DNA of 64,000 nt from Pseudomonas sp. S04 (GTDB lineage: Bacteria; Pseudomonadota; Gammaproteobacteria; Pseudomonadales; Pseudomonadaceae), in NCBI RefSeq assembly GCF_009834545.1, contig NZ_CP019427.1, positions 1,465,001 to 1,529,000 on the forward strand. The letters run 5' to 3'. Below the pieces are notes generated by a model, which saw only the letters and a program-made list of their open reading frames with translations, had not been told where the DNA came from and searched no databases. Shown here piece by piece: positions 63,050 through 64,000 of this stretch; positions within the stretch are counted from its first letter, which is position 1; each line of letters begins with the position of its first letter. The position numbers and the translations under genes were made by a program.

Positions 63050-63865
63050 GTGCAAGCACTCACCAACGTGAACATCCCGCAGCCGGCAGCGGACACCTCG
63101 GTCGTCGCCATCGACGACCTGCACAAAAGCTACGCCGACCACCACGTCCTCAAGGGCATTTCGATGCGCGCCAAGGAGGGCGAGGTGGTCTCGCTGATCG
63201 GCTCCAGCGGCTCGGGCAAGAGCACGCTGCTGCGCTGCATCAACCTGCTGGAAATTCCCTGCAGCGGCAGCCTGCGTATCAATGGCGAAGAAGTACGCCT
63301 GAAGACTGGACGCCATGGGGTCGCGCAGGTCGCTGATCCGCGTCAGGTCGAGCGCCTGCGCACCCGTCTGAGCATGGTGTTCCAGAGCTTCAACCTGTGG
63401 CCGCACCGCACAGTGTTGGAGAACGTCATCGAAGCCCCGGTCTATGTGCTCGGTGAGGACCGCAAGGAAGCCACCGCCCACGCCGAGCAACTGCTGGAAA
63501 AAGTCGGCCTGATCGACAAGCGCAATGCCTACCCGGCGTTTCTGTCCGGCGGCCAGCAACAGCGCGTGGCCATTGCCCGGGCCTTGGCCATGCGCCCGCA
63601 AGTGATGCTGTTCGATGAGCCGACCTCGGCCCTCGACCCGGAGCTGGTAGGCGAAGTGTTGCGGGTGATCCAGGGCATCGCCGAGGAAGGCCGCACGATG
63701 ATTCTGGTGACCCACGAAATGGCCTTTGCCCGGGATGTGTCGAGCAAGGTGATTTACCTGCACCAGGGCCGGGTCGAGGAAGAAGGTCCGCCCCAACAGG
63801 TACTGCTGGATCCGCGCAGCGAACGCTGCCGGCAATTTGTCATGGCCCAGGACAACCGCGGGTAA
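63050..63865 (+). CDS. amino-acid ABC transporter ATP-binding protein (HisP/GlnQ family)
   Basis: A 271-aa ATPase. Walker A GSSGSGKST (about 52-60), Q-loop MVFQSFNLWPH, signature LSGGQQQR (about 165-172), Walker B VMLFDEPTSALDPE and the switch histidine in LVTHE. The polar-amino-acid uptake subgroup is indicated by LKTGRHGVAQVADPRQVERL, as in basic-amino-acid transporters. A GTG at 63050 with GAGGAG 7 nt upstream is chosen; a longer upstream frame overlaps the previous gene and is unlikely. Confidence 0.9.
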   Translation: MQALTNVNIPQPAADTSVVAIDDLHKSYADHHVLKGISMRAKEGEVVSLIGSSGSGKSTLLRCINLLEIPCSGSLRINGEEVRLKTGRHGVAQVADPRQVERLRTRLSMVFQSFNLWPHRTVLENVIEAPVYVLGEDRKEATAHAEQLLEKVGLIDKRNAYPAFLSGGQQQRVAIARALAMRPQVMLFDEPTSALDPELVGEVLRVIQGIAEEGRTMILVTHEMAFARDVSSKVIYLHQGRVEEEGPPQQVLLDPRSERCRQFVMAQDNRG

Positions 63866-63917
63866 TCGCGTCGGTTTTTTCAACCTCGATAACAACAACC
63901 TGAAAGAGGCACCCTGC

Positions 63918-64000
63918 ATGAAAAAAACTCTGTTGGTTACCCTGCAAGCCTGCTTGCTGGCCGGCATCGCGAGCAGCGCGATGGCCGCGGACAAATTGGT
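63918..64000 (+). CDS. ABC transporter periplasmic substrate-binding protein, N-terminus (cut by window end)
   Basis: 27 codons are visible: a basic start (MKKTLLVTLQ), a hydrophobic core and a cleavage site near SSAMAADKL. AGAGG lies about 9 nt before the ATG at 63918. It follows the ATPase by 52 nt, so it is presumably the binding protein of the same transporter. Confidence 0.75.
   Translation, partial: MKKTLLVTLQACLLAGIASSAMAADKL

Overview
The window is chromosomal DNA from a fluorescent-group Pseudomonas. This rests on the rrn operon layout (16S, tRNA-Ile, tRNA-Ala, 23S, 5S), the gene set and order flgM-flgN-flgZ, flgA, cheV-cheR and flgBCDE, the gcvR-dapA-bamC-purC block, the REP doublets with the typical GAGCGAGC core, and a type VI secretion (T6SS) locus in the same order as the P. 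aeruginosa H2-T6SS. Species cannot be fixed from this sequence alone.

Layout. (1) 1-3.87 kb: 3' part of an rRNA operon with its terminator. (2) 4.0-9.3 kb: a TPR response regulator with a translationally coupled soluble histidine kinase, behind a possible FliA promoter; a glutamine-synthetase-like ligase; and an MFS transporter. (3) 9.35-17.1 kb: flagellar and chemotaxis block. flgM-flgN-flgZ and flgA are on the minus strand, cheV-cheR and flgBCDE on the plus strand. A very good sigma-28 promoter precedes flgM and a consensus sigma-54 promoter precedes flgB. (4) 17.1-18.53 kb: an intact IS4-family element inside the flgE terminator, with an 11-bp target duplication, followed by a REP doublet and a solitary IS-end-like sequence at a second terminator. 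(5) 18.7-26.8 kb: housekeeping genes: bepA, tusA, an AI-2E family permease, bcp, gcvR, dapA, bamC, a metallo-beta-lactamase-fold hydrolase, purC and tRNA-Ser(CGA).

(6) 26.8-37.3 kb: accessory region directly downstream of tRNA-Ser. It holds a decayed inovirus-Gp2-like gene with an HYH motif, two near-identical lipoproteins with a formylglycine-generating-enzyme (FGE/SUMF1) fold, an orphan C-terminal effector fragment, a full-length LysM T6SS effector candidate, a DUF4123 adaptor, vgrG and hcp. Three directly repeated copies of a hairpin element (about 27.68, 29.58 and 37.15 kb) delimit this region. The two best copies differ by compensatory changes in the hairpin arms, and the last copy carries two consensus DnaA boxes. 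(7) 37.68-58.2 kb: complete T6SS core, tssA-B-C-E-F-G-H, a sigma-54 activator (vasH/sfa), a 46-aa lipoprotein, fha, tssJ-K-L-M, a PP2C phosphatase and a Ser/Thr kinase. (8) 58.4-64.0 kb: a probable catabolic cluster for a guanidino or amino acid compound: M14 deacylase-like protein, ThDP-dependent decarboxylase, M20 amidohydrolase, amino-acid ABC ATPase, and the start of a periplasmic binding protein.

How it fits together. The T6SS genes encode the sheath, baseplate, membrane complex and a phospho-switch. The divergent hcp-vgrG-DUF4123-effector set is the payload, and the FGE-like lipoproteins are the best candidates for its immunity proteins. The part most likely to be undescribed is this payload region: an effector with an unassigned C-terminus, a duplicated FGE-fold lipoprotein lacking the FGE catalytic cysteine pair, and hairpin/DnaA-box repeats next to a relic of a possible HUH replication protein.
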